Source of the DNA: JAJRWS01 sp039831705
GTDB taxonomy: Bacteria > Planctomycetota > Planctomycetia > Pirellulales > Lacipirellulaceae
Assembly: GCA_039831705.1 (NCBI GenBank)
Contig: JBDOMT010000406.1
Location: forward strand, 1 to 64,000
Reading direction: 5' to 3'
Length of the DNA: 64,000 nucleotides
Both the position numbers and the translations under genes were made by a program. Below the pieces are notes generated by a model. It saw only the letters and a list, made by a program, of their open reading frames with translations, did not search any database and had not been told where the DNA came from. Positions 63,314-64,000 of this stretch are shown piece after piece. Positions within the stretch are counted from its first letter, which is position 1. The number at the start of each line of letters is the position of its first letter.

Positions 63314-63423
63314 ACTAGTGTCTGGTCAAGCCTTACTTTTGGGGTAGCCGCAGCCACAAGTACTGGCAGGGTAAAGGTTTATTTGTGCGTCTACCCAAAA
63401 AGATAAGTTTTACAAAGCACTAG
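63314..63423 (+). repeat. ~110-bp ACTAGTG-type element, copy 2
   Basis: It starts ACTAGTGTCTGGTCAAGCC and ends TTACAAAGCACTAG, with CTTTTGGGGTAG and CTACCCAAAAAG inside as inverted arms. It starts three bases after the smpB stop. Confidence 0.7.
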
Positions 63424-63458
63424 TGCTTTGCAGGCGAGGGATAGGCTCTAAGAAATAG

Positions 63459-63520
63459 TAGTACACAGCGCAAGCAAGTGGGTGCATGAGACCCACTTGC
63501 TTGCGCTGCGTGCTAGTATT
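63459..63520. repeat. REP-like hairpin, full copy
   Basis: CACAGCGCAAGCAAGTGGGT is mirrored by ACCCACTTGCTTGCGCTGCG then TGCTAGTA around GCATGAG. It lies between smpB and the convergent ketoacyl synthase gene. Confidence 0.75.
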
Positions 63521-63547
63521 CTGGTGAATTCTCAACTGCCACTTGCC

Positions 63548-64000
63548 CTACGACTCTGCTCTAACCAACAAAGCCACGGCTTGCCCTGTCAATTTGTGAT
63601 TGAGCGCTAACACAATGGGTGAACGGGCCGGTTGAGGTTGTGCGGATACATTCACCGGACATGCCGGATCGGACCGCTCGTAATTGAGTGTCGGCGGTAC
63701 CAGATTTTGCTCCAAACCGAGCAGGCTGATTGCCAATTCGGTTGCCCCACTCCCTGCACCGGAATTACCCAAGTAACTTTTTGGCGCTGTGACCGGCACA
63801 TCGCCAAGGACCTTCTGAATCGCTTGGGCCTCAATGGCATCGTCTTCGCGTGTACTCAATCCGTGAGCATTCACGTGTCCCACTTTCTGAGGATGGACCT
63901 TTCCGCTAACTAAAGCTGCTTCGATAGCCAACCGCACAGCAAGTCCGGTGGGGCGTTTGCTATCGGCACATGACTCAAAACGTCGGCCGTGACCCAAAAT
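63548..64000 (-). CDS. Beta-ketoacyl synthase, C-terminal part cut by window edge
   Basis: About 150 residues of the C-terminal half of a ketoacyl synthase are open to the edge. HVNAHGLSTREDDAIEAQAI holds the first active-site His and KSYLGNSGAGSGATELAISL the Lys/second region. The last conserved block reads LALNHKLTGQAVALLV where an ordinary KAS II has a Phe-Gly-Phe-Gly-Gly loop, which suggests a specialised or partner-type synthase. The nucleophile Cys is off the window, so activity cannot be judged. Confidence 0.85.
   Translation of the reverse strand: MLGHGRRFESCADSKRPTGLAVRLAIEAALVSGKVHPQKVGHVNAHGLSTREDDAIEAQAIQKVLGDVPVTAPKSYLGNSGAGSGATELAISLLGLEQNLVPPTLNYERSDPACPVNVSAQPQPARSPIVLALNHKLTGQAVALLVRAES

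Overview
The window reads as a chromosomal contig from a planctomycete, most likely of the Pirellulales type. The lineage signs are a LEPR-XLL surface protein with SdrD-like B and DUF11 modules, a BBP7-type outer-membrane barrel, ThuA and DUF1080 (3-keto-disaccharide hydrolase) proteins, a YVTN-propeller/cytochrome fusion, a GYF_2 protein, a PEP-CTERM protein and a FecR-type N-terminal domain. One run of 10 Ns (48960-48969) shows it is a draft assembly.

Layout. 1-7.2 kb: a secreted protein cut by the edge, an M29 aminopeptidase, an FAH-family enzyme, a tiny basic ribosomal-like ORF, a penicillin-acylase-type hydrolase and an outer-membrane barrel. 7.7-17.1 kb: an NtrC-type regulator with a membrane partner, a ThuA protein, a coupled cytochrome/lectin-like pair and a frameshifted PEP-CTERM gene. 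17.2-29.6 kb: tRNA-Gly(CCC), groES-groEL, uppP, a GYF_2 protein, dnaE, a UDP-glucuronate decarboxylase, a VanZ-like protein and tadA. 29.8-40.8 kb: an envelope block of BBP7 barrel, LEPR-XLL protein and a run of TadE/TadG-like proteins without visible Tad motor or secretin genes. 41.1-43.1 kb: a complete group II intron. 43.1-64 kb: mostly housekeeping genes (prfB with programmed frameshift, mnmA, transaldolase, ftsH, dxr-rseP, moeA, a glutamine amidotransferase, smpB and a truncated ketoacyl synthase) interspersed with small proteins.

The intergenic DNA is unusually rich in small palindromic repeats. At least five families can be seen by eye: a ~180-220 bp nested palindrome, an 89-90 bp element with CTTTTCGG ends, a ~110 bp element with ACTAGTG ends, a ~102 bp element next to the assembly gap, and REP-like hairpins built on a CGCAAGCRAGTGGGT core. 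The group II intron sits inside one copy of the ~200 bp palindrome, and removing it restores the uninterrupted repeat sequence. A shorter related palindrome supplies the stop codons of two convergent genes.

Genes that probably work together are groES/groEL, dxr/rseP (overlapping), the cytochrome/lectin pair (overlapping ATGA), prfB and its coupled downstream ORF (TAGTG), the nucleotidyltransferase and MetE-like pair, and the TadE/TadG block, which carries a duplicated upstream region. All family assignments are from reading motifs; no database search was run.
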